Source of the DNA: Aliisedimentitalea scapharcae
GTDB taxonomy: Bacteria > Pseudomonadota > Alphaproteobacteria > Rhodobacterales > Rhodobacteraceae
Direction of reading: 5' to 3'
Length of the DNA stretch: 64,000 bases
NCBI RefSeq assembly: GCF_045277565.1
Contig: NZ_CP123584.1
Location: 124,001 to 188,000, forward strand
The notes beneath the pieces were generated by a model that saw only the letters and a list, made by a program, of their open reading frames with translations, was not told the DNA's origin and did not search any database. Shown one piece after another: positions 24,346 to 32,230 of this stretch. Positions within the stretch are counted from its first letter, which is position 1. The number at the start of each line of letters is the position of its first letter. A program made the translations under genes and the position numbers.

Positions 24346-26426
24346 GTTTGGACCATTCCGACAAGAGCGGGCCGCGCATCCAGACCGATTTCCTCGAAGG
24401 ACAGGACAGGGTTAGACACGCCCCGTGCCTTGAGGATGGTTCGCAAAAATCGACGTCGCCGTGTGGATGTGACCAAAGCCGGAAATACGCCCTGCTCTGA
24501 TATGGAGTTCAACTTTTCTGTCATACCATCTGCCAGACGATTAAAGAGATCGGGAGGCAACGCAACATCTACTCCGGATTGGGTTTCGATCTGGTAATTG
24601 GCAAATGTCTCTTCCCACTCGGGGGCCAGTTGGACCAATGGAATAGATCCATCGTTCCGCTTCATCTCAGCGACCAGCTGAAACCCTAAACGATGGCGCA
24701 CATGCTCACAAATGCCATCGGGCTGGGTCGTGTGCAAACGCGCCTCTGCAATTGCTTCCAGGATAAGCGGCAAATTACGAATGGACACCCGTTCGTCCAA
24801 AAGCAATCGCAGTACGGCATGCAAAGTGTCGATTGGCACCTTGTCTGGAACCAACTCATCCAGCAGTTTTCGGTTCGCTTCGGCACGCACCGGATCACTC
24901 AAACGGGTCATTTCTGACATCAACCGGCGCAGCGCCTTGAGCGTTAGAAGACGCGCAAAGTTCTGCTTGATCACTTCCAGCAAATGGGTCGCAAGAATTT
25001 CCGACGGCGACACAATTGTCGCGCCAATAATCACCGCATCCTCCTGATCTTTTGCCGAAATCCATCGCGCGGGTGCACCGTAGACGGGTTCGGTCACGTC
25101 GTTCCCCGGTGGCAATTCATCGGTTCGGTCCATCAGCAGCGCAAGAACTAGTTCCGGATGCAGTACACCACGCGCCTGTTCGACACCTTGAACGCGGATC
25201 AGATAAGTCCCTGTCTCCAGCTCAGGTTGATCGGTAAGACGAATGTCCGGCAAAATCAGTCCGAATACACTGGCAACATGTGTGCGCATGTTGGCGATGC
25301 GGGCATCCAGTCCGGTACCAGGGTCCAAAACCATTTCCACCAAGTCCGGAGCAAATTCGAGATGCACATCATCCAGATCCAGAACGTCCCCCAAAGCACG
25401 TTGAGGCACTGCATTGTCGTCATCTTTTGGGTCTAATTGTTCAACCTGATGTTGCAGAGTTTCCCGATACATATAGAATGCGGCATAGCCCAACACACCT
25501 CCCCCCAGAATAAAGGGGAGGAACGGCAGGCCTGGAACCAATGCAAACATCACCATAAGCGCCGCAACTGTCGCTATGGCTGCTGGGTGTTTGCCAAGTT
25601 GTGAAAAAAGAGCATTATCCGTAGCTCCAGGTGTTCCGCCACGCGCCAGTAGTAATGCCGATGCGATCGAAATAATAACCGCCGGAATCTGAGTGACCAG
25701 TCCATCACCAACAGTCAGTATCGCATAGGTTTCGAATGCAGCACCGACGGGCATTCCATGCACGATAACGCCCATGATCAGCCCCATAACCAAATTTAGC
25801 AACGTGATTAGCAGGCCAGCAACCGCATCGCCTTTTACAAACTTCGACGCACCATCCAAGGACCCGAAGAATGTCGTTTCTTGCTGCTCACGCTCCCGCC
25901 TTTCCTTGGCCTGTTGATGGTCAATGGCCCCTGCTGACATATCGCTATCAATGGCCAATTGTTTACCGGGCATCCCATCCAACGCGAACCTGGCACCGAC
26001 CTCTGCCATCCGTGCCGCCCCTTTGGTGATAACCATAAAGTTGACGATCAACAGAACACCGAAGACCACCAAACCCAGGAAAATACTGCCGCTCATAACA
26101 AAGCTTGCGAATCCTTCAATCACATCTCCGGCGGCGCTTGGTCCGGTATGACCTTGTCCAATGATAAGTTTTGTCGAAGAAATATTGAGCGACAGGCGCA
26201 GCATTAAGGCCGCCAGCAGGATTGTTGGAAATGATGAGAAATCAAGCGGCCGTTCAATAAACAACGTGACGGTAAAAATTAAAATGGCGATCCCAAATGA
26301 TGCTGCCAAACCAACATCCAGCACCCATGAGGGCATCGGCAAAATCATCATCACGATGATCGCCATTAACGCCAACGCCAACATTACCGTAGAGTTCAAC
26401 AGGTTTTTCCCAGAAATCTGAAACAC
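24342..26426 (-). CDS. flhA: Flagellar export apparatus protein FlhA
   Basis: The 694-residue protein has eight predicted membrane helices in its first half, with the FHIPEP-type cytoplasmic loop recognisable as ARFALDGMPGKQLAIDSDMSAG. The C-terminal cytoplasmic domain follows, including LTLKALRRLMSEMTRLSDP and ending LDARPALVGMVQT. FlhA forms the nonameric ring that receives export substrates. The gene follows the transglycosylase gene by 12 bases and overlaps fliR. Confidence 0.96.
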   Translation of the reverse strand: MFQISGKNLLNSTVMLALALMAIIVMMILPMPSWVLDVGLAASFGIAILIFTVTLFIERPLDFSSFPTILLAALMLRLSLNISSTKLIIGQGHTGPSAAGDVIEGFASFVMSGSIFLGLVVFGVLLIVNFMVITKGAARMAEVGARFALDGMPGKQLAIDSDMSAGAIDHQQAKERREREQQETTFFGSLDGASKFVKGDAVAGLLITLLNLVMGLIMGVIVHGMPVGAAFETYAILTVGDGLVTQIPAVIISIASALLLARGGTPGATDNALFSQLGKHPAAIATVAALMVMFALVPGLPFLPFILGGGVLGYAAFYMYRETLQHQVEQLDPKDDDNAVPQRALGDVLDLDDVHLEFAPDLVEMVLDPGTGLDARIANMRTHVASVFGLILPDIRLTDQPELETGTYLIRVQGVEQARGVLHPELVLALLMDRTDELPPGNDVTEPVYGAPARWISAKDQEDAVIIGATIVSPSEILATHLLEVIKQNFARLLTLKALRRLMSEMTRLSDPVRAEANRKLLDELVPDKVPIDTLHAVLRLLLDERVSIRNLPLILEAIAEARLHTTQPDGICEHVRHRLGFQLVAEMKRNDGSIPLVQLAPEWEETFANYQIETQSGVDVALPPDLFNRLADGMTEKLNSISEQGVFPALVTSTRRRRFLRTILKARGVSNPVLSFEEIGLDARPALVGMVQT

Positions 26427-26438
26427 GATTCAATACCC

Positions 26439-27200
26439 CTATTGAAATTCTATTGTGGCACGTGTCGTATTAGAGCGCCCGCCCATGGGAACCAAAGATC
26501 CCATCCTGGGTGAGGATCCTGAAATCAATGCGCTTACAGCGCCATTTTCATTCACCGACCATGTATTTTCATGCGAGGGCGTTTTTGAAACGGCTCGAAC
26601 GCTTACAATTTTCGCGTCCTTCAATTGGCTATGCATTTTTTCAAAGCGATCTGAATATGCAACTGCGAATTTTGGAGTTCGGGAGTGGTAAGCGCCTGCC
26701 GCTTCCTCCCAATTTCCATATTCCACATATAGAGATTTCAAAAAAGATGCTGCATAATCAGCATTCGACATGGGGTTAAACATTTCTTCGATTGATTGAA
26801 ATGCACTTCCATGCCATTTAAAGTTTATCTGAAAACACCCCAAATCAAAACTTCTCGCACCAAGTTTGAAGTGTCGAAATACAAATGCCAAAGCCTGATC
26901 TTTGTCGGCAAACCAATGACCGGCCCCCTCCATGTTGACCGTCCACGGCCAAGGCTGGAGCCCATCCGGCTGTCTGTGGCGCCCAGTTTCCAGCCGAGTG
27001 ATCGTCCGAAGAATATCATATGGAACACCAGAGCGACTTGCAGCTTCAAAGGCTGCCTGGTCACATGTAGACAACCCGCTAACCTGAGGGGTTATCGCAT
27101 GAGCGCAAACCGGGAACCCCAAAACCACTAAGGAAAGTACAGTCCATTTACGTTTTGGCGGCTGTACGTCACCACGCCTGATTATATTGGCTCTCGGCAT
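26439..27200 (-). CDS. Lytic transglycosylase (SLT domain) in the flagellar cluster
   Basis: The protein, about 253 residues, has an N-terminal signal or anchor (WTVLSLVVLGFPVCAHA) and an SLT-type catalytic domain: VPYDILRTITRLETGRH carries the catalytic Glu, and LGCFQINFKWHG and AGAYHSRTP match the GxxQ and AAYN motifs. It should cut peptidoglycan glycan strands to let the rod pass. That fits with the muramidase-less FlgJ encoded at 11255. The start is uncertain: ATG 27200 follows AGG at nine bases; ATG 27221 is in frame upstream. It opens the flhA-fliR-flhB unit. Confidence 0.82.
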   Translation of the reverse strand: MPRANIIRRGDVQPPKRKWTVLSLVVLGFPVCAHAITPQVSGLSTCDQAAFEAASRSGVPYDILRTITRLETGRHRQPDGLQPWPWTVNMEGAGHWFADKDQALAFVFRHFKLGARSFDLGCFQINFKWHGSAFQSIEEMFNPMSNADYAASFLKSLYVEYGNWEEAAGAYHSRTPKFAVAYSDRFEKMHSQLKDAKIVSVRAVSKTPSHENTWSVNENGAVSALISGSSPRMGSLVPMGGRSNTTRATIEFQ

Positions 27201-27225
27201 TCTGCGCGACCTATGATGCATTCAG

Positions 27226-27240
27226 TTAGGTCGATTTTAA
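27226..27240. promoter_or_regulatory. CtrA-type box TTAG-N7-TTAA before the transglycosylase-flhA unit
   Basis: TTAG, seven bases, then TTAA: one mismatch to TTAA-N7-TTAA. It lies about 26 bases upstream of ATG 27200, in the 104-base gap after the 758-residue protein gene. It marks a probable separate promoter for the transglycosylase, flhA, fliR, flhB and fliJ-like genes. Confidence 0.5.
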
Positions 27241-27303
27241 GTGCGTTGATGTTTACAAAAGATGACCATTGATGCGCTAAGGGAAAACAAAATCTGAATA
27301 AAA

Positions 27304-29580
27304 TCAGCGTGCAGGCGTATCCTGCAACAACTCACGTAGGTTCTGTCTTATGCTCGTGCTTTCTGCGACGAGTTCATGTGCACTGGCCAGCGGAGGCAAA
27401 TCAGATCGGACCCCAACTGGGTCGATCAAAGCATCAGAGAGCGAAACGAAACCTGCATACCTACCCGATACGTTACCCAGGTTTTCGGGTTTTTCACCGG
27501 AATGCCACACACTACGTAGTGCCTGATCGACGTCCTCATTTTGAACAAACAGGTTTGCAGCGTCAGAGAAATCGCCATTCAACATCATCGCTTGCGCTCG
27601 AATACGGCTCGCTTCCCGTCCCTGGACGCCCAGTAAATCGATCATGGCGCGATGTGGAAGATCGAGATCCAATGCTGTTTGACCTAGCAAAAGGCTTGCT
27701 TCTTTCCGTTCATCGCCGGAAAAATGCGCTTGTTCAAGAAAGTCACGAGCTGGGCCTGAGAACCCCATTTTCGAAAGCCTACGGGCCAAAGCAAGGATTA
27801 CGTTCGCTTCTTCTGGCCATGACTCCCAAGTCGCGACCTGGAAGGCATGGCGTAGGAACGTCACATCGTCGGCCTGCTCTGTTAACGCAAATAGCGCAGG
27901 CACGAGAGCGGTATTCACATGAGACCGCCCATCAATCTCCCGGATAATTGCCAAGCGCTCAAAGACACTTTCAAAATCTCCAGCCATCCCCAATGCGATG
28001 ATTTCAGCCTGCCTGACTTCCGGCCCAAGCGCATCCTTACGATATTCTAGCGCGTAGGAAGAAATCAGGTCCGAAACGTCTGGTGTCAGTGGTTTTCTGA
28101 CTTCCCAACGCTTCCCTATTAGGCGCACCAAGGCTTCGACAGAATTTATATCCGCCGAATTGACAGTTTCTATTAGCTTCTCATCTTCCAACGTCGAACG
28201 CCCACTGAGCCCAGCAATCTCTGCTTGTGCAAGGCTGAGGTCCGATGTTGGTTCGCCGCCCAACCTGGCGACGGCTCGGAGAACTGCCTCAGCCGCATCC
28301 TTGTTTCCGTGGTCTACAAACATGCGGCTCAATTTCGGACCCAAGTTCTCTCGCAAATGAGAAGGCAGACTTGCAAAGCTTCTCAATACGGATTCCGTAT
28401 CAGTCCGGTCCGATATCTGGCCCGCTGCGAGAACCGTCCACAATGCCCCAGATCCAGGACAGGCGCTCTGGTCTTGGAATGGGCTGGGGTAATCTACTTT
28501 TCGACCATCCACGATTTTCGCCAAACTTGGCAGAACGGTCGCTTCCACATTGTTTTCAGGAAGAATTTGAAGAACTTGCTCTGCTTCTGCACCGAAACCC
28601 AAATAGATATACAGCCTGGCAAGTTGCTTGATCTTTTCTTCATCAAGAACGTCAAACTCTCCAAATATTTCTGACCTGATTTCACTCACCCGATCAAATG
28701 TGGCCCCGTCATTTATCCACGAGTTTATGTCAGTGATTTCCTCTGATAGACACACAACATCCGATGGGCGTCCTGCTGTACCTTCCAAAGAGGATTGAAA
28801 ATCCCGGTCAATTACCGTTGATGCGTTAATATTTTCGATTAACGAAAGCTCACCTTTATGTGCCGACAATCCAGAATAATCTTCCGTCGCCACAGTGTTT
28901 GTTTGCGGCTGTAAAACGCCTTGACTCAAAGCGCGTGACAGCATCCCGTCGAGGTACTTCTCTGTATTGTCATTGGATTTTTGAAATTCTTGATTTTTGA
29001 TATTGAATGGAAGTACTAACGTAGGTGATGTCGTTTTGTTCTCCTGCATAGTTGCAACTGTGGAGTCTAGATCTAATCGGCCATACCCCCCATTAAGGGC
29101 AAACGTTCTTTCAACACCTGCAGTTTCTTCAACGCTTCTAACTCCATCCATATTAAATCGGTACGAAACTCCACTTTTTGGGAAAAATTTTTCTCGTGAT
29201 TCCCAAAGTGTCCGCTTTGGTTCACGGATATCAATTACCAGAAACGAGTTCTCTTGCATGAATCCTGAAATATCGCACCGGCAGGCCAAATCCAACTGAA
29301 GATCACCTTCTTTTGAAACTTGCCTCAAGGCCAAAAGATGTTGCTTTCCAATTCTGGAGAAAACTTTCGAAGTGTCAAAAATAATTTCTGGGCTATCCAC
29401 GGAAATTGTTGCCGCCTGACCATTGGTAGCAACACTCCATTTCACCTGGTCAGGGACTTTTAGAACTAGTCGGGTAAATCCATCATGAGCGCCCGATCGA
29501 ACGACACTTCGGAATGTTTCAGCAAGCGCAAATCCCGGACCAAGCAGAAACATAACCAAGAAGAAGAGCAGGCGCATCAT
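27304..29580 (-). CDS. Exported 758-residue protein coupled to motA, possibly MotC-like
   Basis: I do not recognise a characterised family. The protein has a clear signal peptide (MMRLLFFLVMFLLGPGFALA). A beta-rich N-terminal domain (about residues 22-120, FTRLVLKVPDQVKWSV then ISVDSPEIIFDTSKV and SFLVIDIREP) resembles AMIN-type domains. A polar linker follows, then a long helical part (about 300-740) with repeated ALxxA/LGxA helix pairs like TPR or Sel1 repeats. The start overlaps the motA stop (ATGA). Because it is periplasmic, coupled to motA and close to a MotE-like gene, it may do the job of rhizobial MotC, which supports the stator. This is inference. Confidence 0.6.
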   Translation of the reverse strand: MMRLLFFLVMFLLGPGFALAETFRSVVRSGAHDGFTRLVLKVPDQVKWSVATNGQAATISVDSPEIIFDTSKVFSRIGKQHLLALRQVSKEGDLQLDLACRCDISGFMQENSFLVIDIREPKRTLWESREKFFPKSGVSYRFNMDGVRSVEETAGVERTFALNGGYGRLDLDSTVATMQENKTTSPTLVLPFNIKNQEFQKSNDNTEKYLDGMLSRALSQGVLQPQTNTVATEDYSGLSAHKGELSLIENINASTVIDRDFQSSLEGTAGRPSDVVCLSEEITDINSWINDGATFDRVSEIRSEIFGEFDVLDEEKIKQLARLYIYLGFGAEAEQVLQILPENNVEATVLPSLAKIVDGRKVDYPSPFQDQSACPGSGALWTVLAAGQISDRTDTESVLRSFASLPSHLRENLGPKLSRMFVDHGNKDAAEAVLRAVARLGGEPTSDLSLAQAEIAGLSGRSTLEDEKLIETVNSADINSVEALVRLIGKRWEVRKPLTPDVSDLISSYALEYRKDALGPEVRQAEIIALGMAGDFESVFERLAIIREIDGRSHVNTALVPALFALTEQADDVTFLRHAFQVATWESWPEEANVILALARRLSKMGFSGPARDFLEQAHFSGDERKEASLLLGQTALDLDLPHRAMIDLLGVQGREASRIRAQAMMLNGDFSDAANLFVQNEDVDQALRSVWHSGEKPENLGNVSGRYAGFVSLSDALIDPVGVRSDLPPLASAHELVAESTSIRQNLRELLQDTPAR

Positions 29581-30446
29581 GCGGCGTCCTGCTTAATTGC
29601 CTTCAGCGATTCCTCGAGATCTGAGAATCCTGGTCGAATATGAGACGGAGTGTTTTGCCGCCCCACTTCGATGCAAATCGAAACGGCATGGTTGTGAAGA
29701 TTGGCAACCAAAACCTCCCTGATCAGCTGATAAAAGTGACCGTCTTCTTCAACGACTGCCTTTACCTTTGCTGCGAATGGGCCAACCAAACCATAGGCTA
29801 GAAACACTCCCAAGAACGTTCCAACCAAAGCCCCACCAATCAACCTGCCTAGAACTTCGGGCGGCTGGTCGATCGACCCCATGGTTTTGATAACCCCGAG
29901 AACCGCCGCAACGATCCCCAAAGCTGGCAGCCCGTCTGCGACGGTTTGCAGCGCGTGGCTGGAATGCAAGGCATGGTGCAGATTCGCCTCCATCCTCTTT
30001 TCCAGGACTTCTTCGACCTGATGGGGATCATCATAATTCATGGACGCAGAACGCATGGTATCGCAAATGAGATCGATTGCTTCCCGATCCTGCAGAATTT
30101 TGGGATATTTTGAAAAGATCGGAGAATTTTGCGAATCCTCAATATGCTGTTCAACCTCCACCGGATTGGCACGGGCGACCCGGATCAATGCAAACAGCAG
30201 GCACAGTAGATCACGATAATCGTCTGGCTTCCACTTTGGCCCCTTGAAGACCTTTCCGATGTCCTTCGCAGTATGTTTTACCCCGCCCATGTCATTGCCA
30301 ATCAAAAATGCTCCAACGGCAGCGCCGCCAATCATCATCATTTCGAAAGGCAAAGACTTCAGGATGATTGCCATCTTGCCGCCAGCGGCGAGATAGCCGC
30401 CAAACACCATGGCAAAGATCGTTATAATACCAATAACACCGATCAT
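29577..30446 (-). CDS. motA: Flagellar motor stator protein MotA
   Basis: The 289-residue inner-membrane protein has the MotA layout: MIGVIGIITIFAMVFGGYLAAGG, a second helix with MMIGGAAVGAFLIGN and a cytoplasmic domain containing the charged residues that touch FliG. Then come TVADGLPALGIVAAVLGVIKTMG and the last helix GGALVGTFLGVFLAYGLVGP, as in the proton-channel half of MotA. Its partner MotB is not encoded in this window. The downstream exported protein overlaps its stop. Confidence 0.95.
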   Translation of the reverse strand: MIGVIGIITIFAMVFGGYLAAGGKMAIILKSLPFEMMMIGGAAVGAFLIGNDMGGVKHTAKDIGKVFKGPKWKPDDYRDLLCLLFALIRVARANPVEVEQHIEDSQNSPIFSKYPKILQDREAIDLICDTMRSASMNYDDPHQVEEVLEKRMEANLHHALHSSHALQTVADGLPALGIVAAVLGVIKTMGSIDQPPEVLGRLIGGALVGTFLGVFLAYGLVGPFAAKVKAVVEEDGHFYQLIREVLVANLHNHAVSICIEVGRQNTPSHIRPGFSDLEESLKAIKQDAA

Positions 30447-30519
30447 GCGGGATCTCCTGGGTTCTGCTCTAAATAGAGTTTTCCCGACTGGGGTTAAAAA
30501 AACGTGTCAGGAAGGCCGC

Positions 30520-31137
30520 TTATTCTCGTGGGACATTCGCATTTTTTCCGGCCATCACGACGCTGATAGTATAGGCGGTGTTGGGTGCCAGCCCTGCCAG
30601 AATGGCGGCTGCTGCATCGGGCTTCATTCGTCCCAGAAATCCCGCCGCAAAATCCGGGTCCATTTCTTCAAACAACGCCGCCGAATCCTTTGGTTTCATT
30701 TGCTCGTAGACTGTCGTGAGCTTGGCCAAATCATTTTCAGAAGCACCATCTGCCAATGTCAGTGTCGCTCTGAGCTGTTCTTCGGCCTGAACCAAAGCGG
30801 CCATTTGCTGCTCGATCGCCTGATCGGCGATCTCCAAGGCGCGCATCCGATCTTGAATTTCGATCTCCTTAGCCTCCAGAATCGCCTCCCTCTCACGAAA
30901 TGCCGTTAGCATCGCGTGAAAGTCTGGATTCACCTGGCTATCGGACCGGAAAGGCATTTCATCCTCCGCACCCGCCTCTTTTTCCTCTGCCGTGTCTGGC
31001 ATCAATTCCCTTGCAATTGCTGGCCCCGCTTCCAAACCCAATCTGAGAACCGCAGAGCCGGACAAAAGAACCGCCAGTACGAAAAGTGTACCAATTCGCG
31101 ACGGGCGACCTGTTTTTGATGCTCGTTTGGTTTTCAT
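30520..31137 (-). CDS. MotE-like flagellar protein (MgtE-N-type domain)
   Basis: The 205-residue protein has an N-terminal membrane segment (IGTLFVLAVLLSGSAVLRLG) and a coiled coil (about residues 75-125, AFREREAILEAKEIEIQDRM). Its C-terminal region, YEQMKPKDSAALFEEMDPDFAAGFLGRMKPDAAAAILAGL, matches the MgtE intracellular N-domain repeats seen in MotE and FliG-like proteins. In Sinorhizobium, MotE is a chaperone for the periplasmic protein MotC. Here the gene lies upstream of motA and the 758-residue exported protein. The start overlaps the stop of the DUF6468 gene (TGATG). Confidence 0.78.
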   Translation of the reverse strand: MKTKRASKTGRPSRIGTLFVLAVLLSGSAVLRLGLEAGPAIARELMPDTAEEKEAGAEDEMPFRSDSQVNPDFHAMLTAFREREAILEAKEIEIQDRMRALEIADQAIEQQMAALVQAEEQLRATLTLADGASENDLAKLTTVYEQMKPKDSAALFEEMDPDFAAGFLGRMKPDAAAAILAGLAPNTAYTISVVMAGKNANVPRE

Positions 31138-31559
31138 CAGGCTGCCCCCTGTTGCTTCCGCTCATGCCGCATGAACATCAGGCCGGGCTTTGCAGGCTGC
31201 GGCTTGGGTTCAGCTGGCTCTCTACTATGAGGTTGCTCTACGGAGCTCGGCTTGGGGCTGTCTACATCTTCCAGCCCGGGCATGTCGTGCATCGAAGCCA
31301 TCATCAACTCTAACCTTTGCGCGACACCTTCTGCTCGCATCGTCAAGTCCTGCAACGCTTCCTCAGAACCGTGCGACGCATCGCGGGCAGCCGAGAGTGT
31401 TTTGGTCAAATCATCAACTTGCGCCGAAAGAACAGCGACAGCGCCCCCGACTCCCTTCTCCAAGTCATTGAAACGATTCAATCTTCGCGCCAATACAAAG
31501 CAATAAAAACCTGCACCTAACGCCCCCGCTGCCAGCAGGATATCTGCAATCAATTCCAC
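31137..31559 (-). CDS. DUF6468-type flagellar operon protein
   Basis: The 140-residue protein has one N-terminal membrane helix (LIADILLAAGALGAGFYCFVLARRLNRF), a helical region of about 70 residues with LEKGVGGAVAVLSAQVDDLTKTL, and a proline-rich tail. Proteins of this kind recur between fliL and motE-like genes in alphaproteobacteria, and their role is unknown. The gene follows fliL by ten bases. Confidence 0.65.
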   Translation of the reverse strand: MELIADILLAAGALGAGFYCFVLARRLNRFNDLEKGVGGAVAVLSAQVDDLTKTLSAARDASHGSEEALQDLTMRAEGVAQRLELMMASMHDMPGLEDVDSPKPSSVEQPHSREPAEPKPQPAKPGLMFMRHERKQQGAA

Positions 31560-31569
31560 CTTATGCCTC

Positions 31570-32112
31570 CTAGTTCAGCACAAATTCCATGACCAACAAG
31601 TCCCTCACACGCCCACGACCGGTGACAATATTGATCCGCCTCAGCATCTGTGATCGAATTCGAGTGAGCGCAACGGGGTCTTGAAGATCACTCACCTTAA
31701 GAGCCCGCAGGTAGCTATTGAGCACATCTGTTACCCTGGGCAGCAGTTTTTCAACGTCCGCCTGCGCGTCACTGCGTACTTCCAACTGCGCAACCATCCG
31801 CAGCTGCTGTGCCTCGCGCCCCTGCCCCATAGAGAGATGAATAGGGTCCAGGGGCACGAAGGCGATTTCACTAATATCGGTCATTGGGTCGGCCAGTGCC
31901 TCCACTGGCATCTCCGTAGAATGTTCCGCTGAATCCGATGATTCCGAATTTTCGTTGCCGAATCCGAACGGCAATAACCCGGACTGGGCGGCATAAAAGC
32001 CACCTCCGCCCCCAATCACAGCCAAGATCACCCCAATGATTAGAGGAAGTTTCCCCCGTTTCGTTGATGGATCACCAGCATCCGGGCCCGTATCGGCAAC
32101 TGCGTCAGTCAT
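31570..32112 (-). CDS. fliL: Flagellar basal-body-associated protein FliL
   Basis: The 180-residue protein has one membrane helix (LPLIIGVILAVIGGGGGFYAA) and the FliL periplasmic domain: IAFVPLDPIHLSM, then LEVRSDAQADVEKLLPRVTDVLNSYLRAL and the C-terminal VRDLLVMEFVLN. FliL forms a ring around the stator units. ATG 32112 follows TTGAGGAAATCT; a TTG four codons upstream is in frame but less likely. It starts a run of stator-related genes on the minus strand. Confidence 0.92.
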   Translation of the reverse strand: MTDAVADTGPDAGDPSTKRGKLPLIIGVILAVIGGGGGFYAAQSGLLPFGFGNENSESSDSAEHSTEMPVEALADPMTDISEIAFVPLDPIHLSMGQGREAQQLRMVAQLEVRSDAQADVEKLLPRVTDVLNSYLRALKVSDLQDPVALTRIRSQMLRRINIVTGRGRVRDLLVMEFVLN

Positions 32113-32157
32113 AGATTTCCTCAAACTCTCTGTTCCTCCTTCATAACCGTTGAGGGA

Positions 32158-32172
32158 CTAACCGAATGTTAA
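32158..32172. promoter_or_regulatory. CtrA-type box CTAA-N7-TTAA between fliL and fliF
   Basis: CTAA, seven bases, then TTAA: one mismatch to TTAA-N7-TTAA. It is in the divergent region between fliL (minus) and fliF (plus), so it may serve both the motor operon and the basal-body operon. Confidence 0.5.
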
Positions 32173-32230
32173 GGCCGATCCATCAAGTTCGGGACACGCC
32201 GCGCAGAATGTCGGCATGACGGAGGATAAG

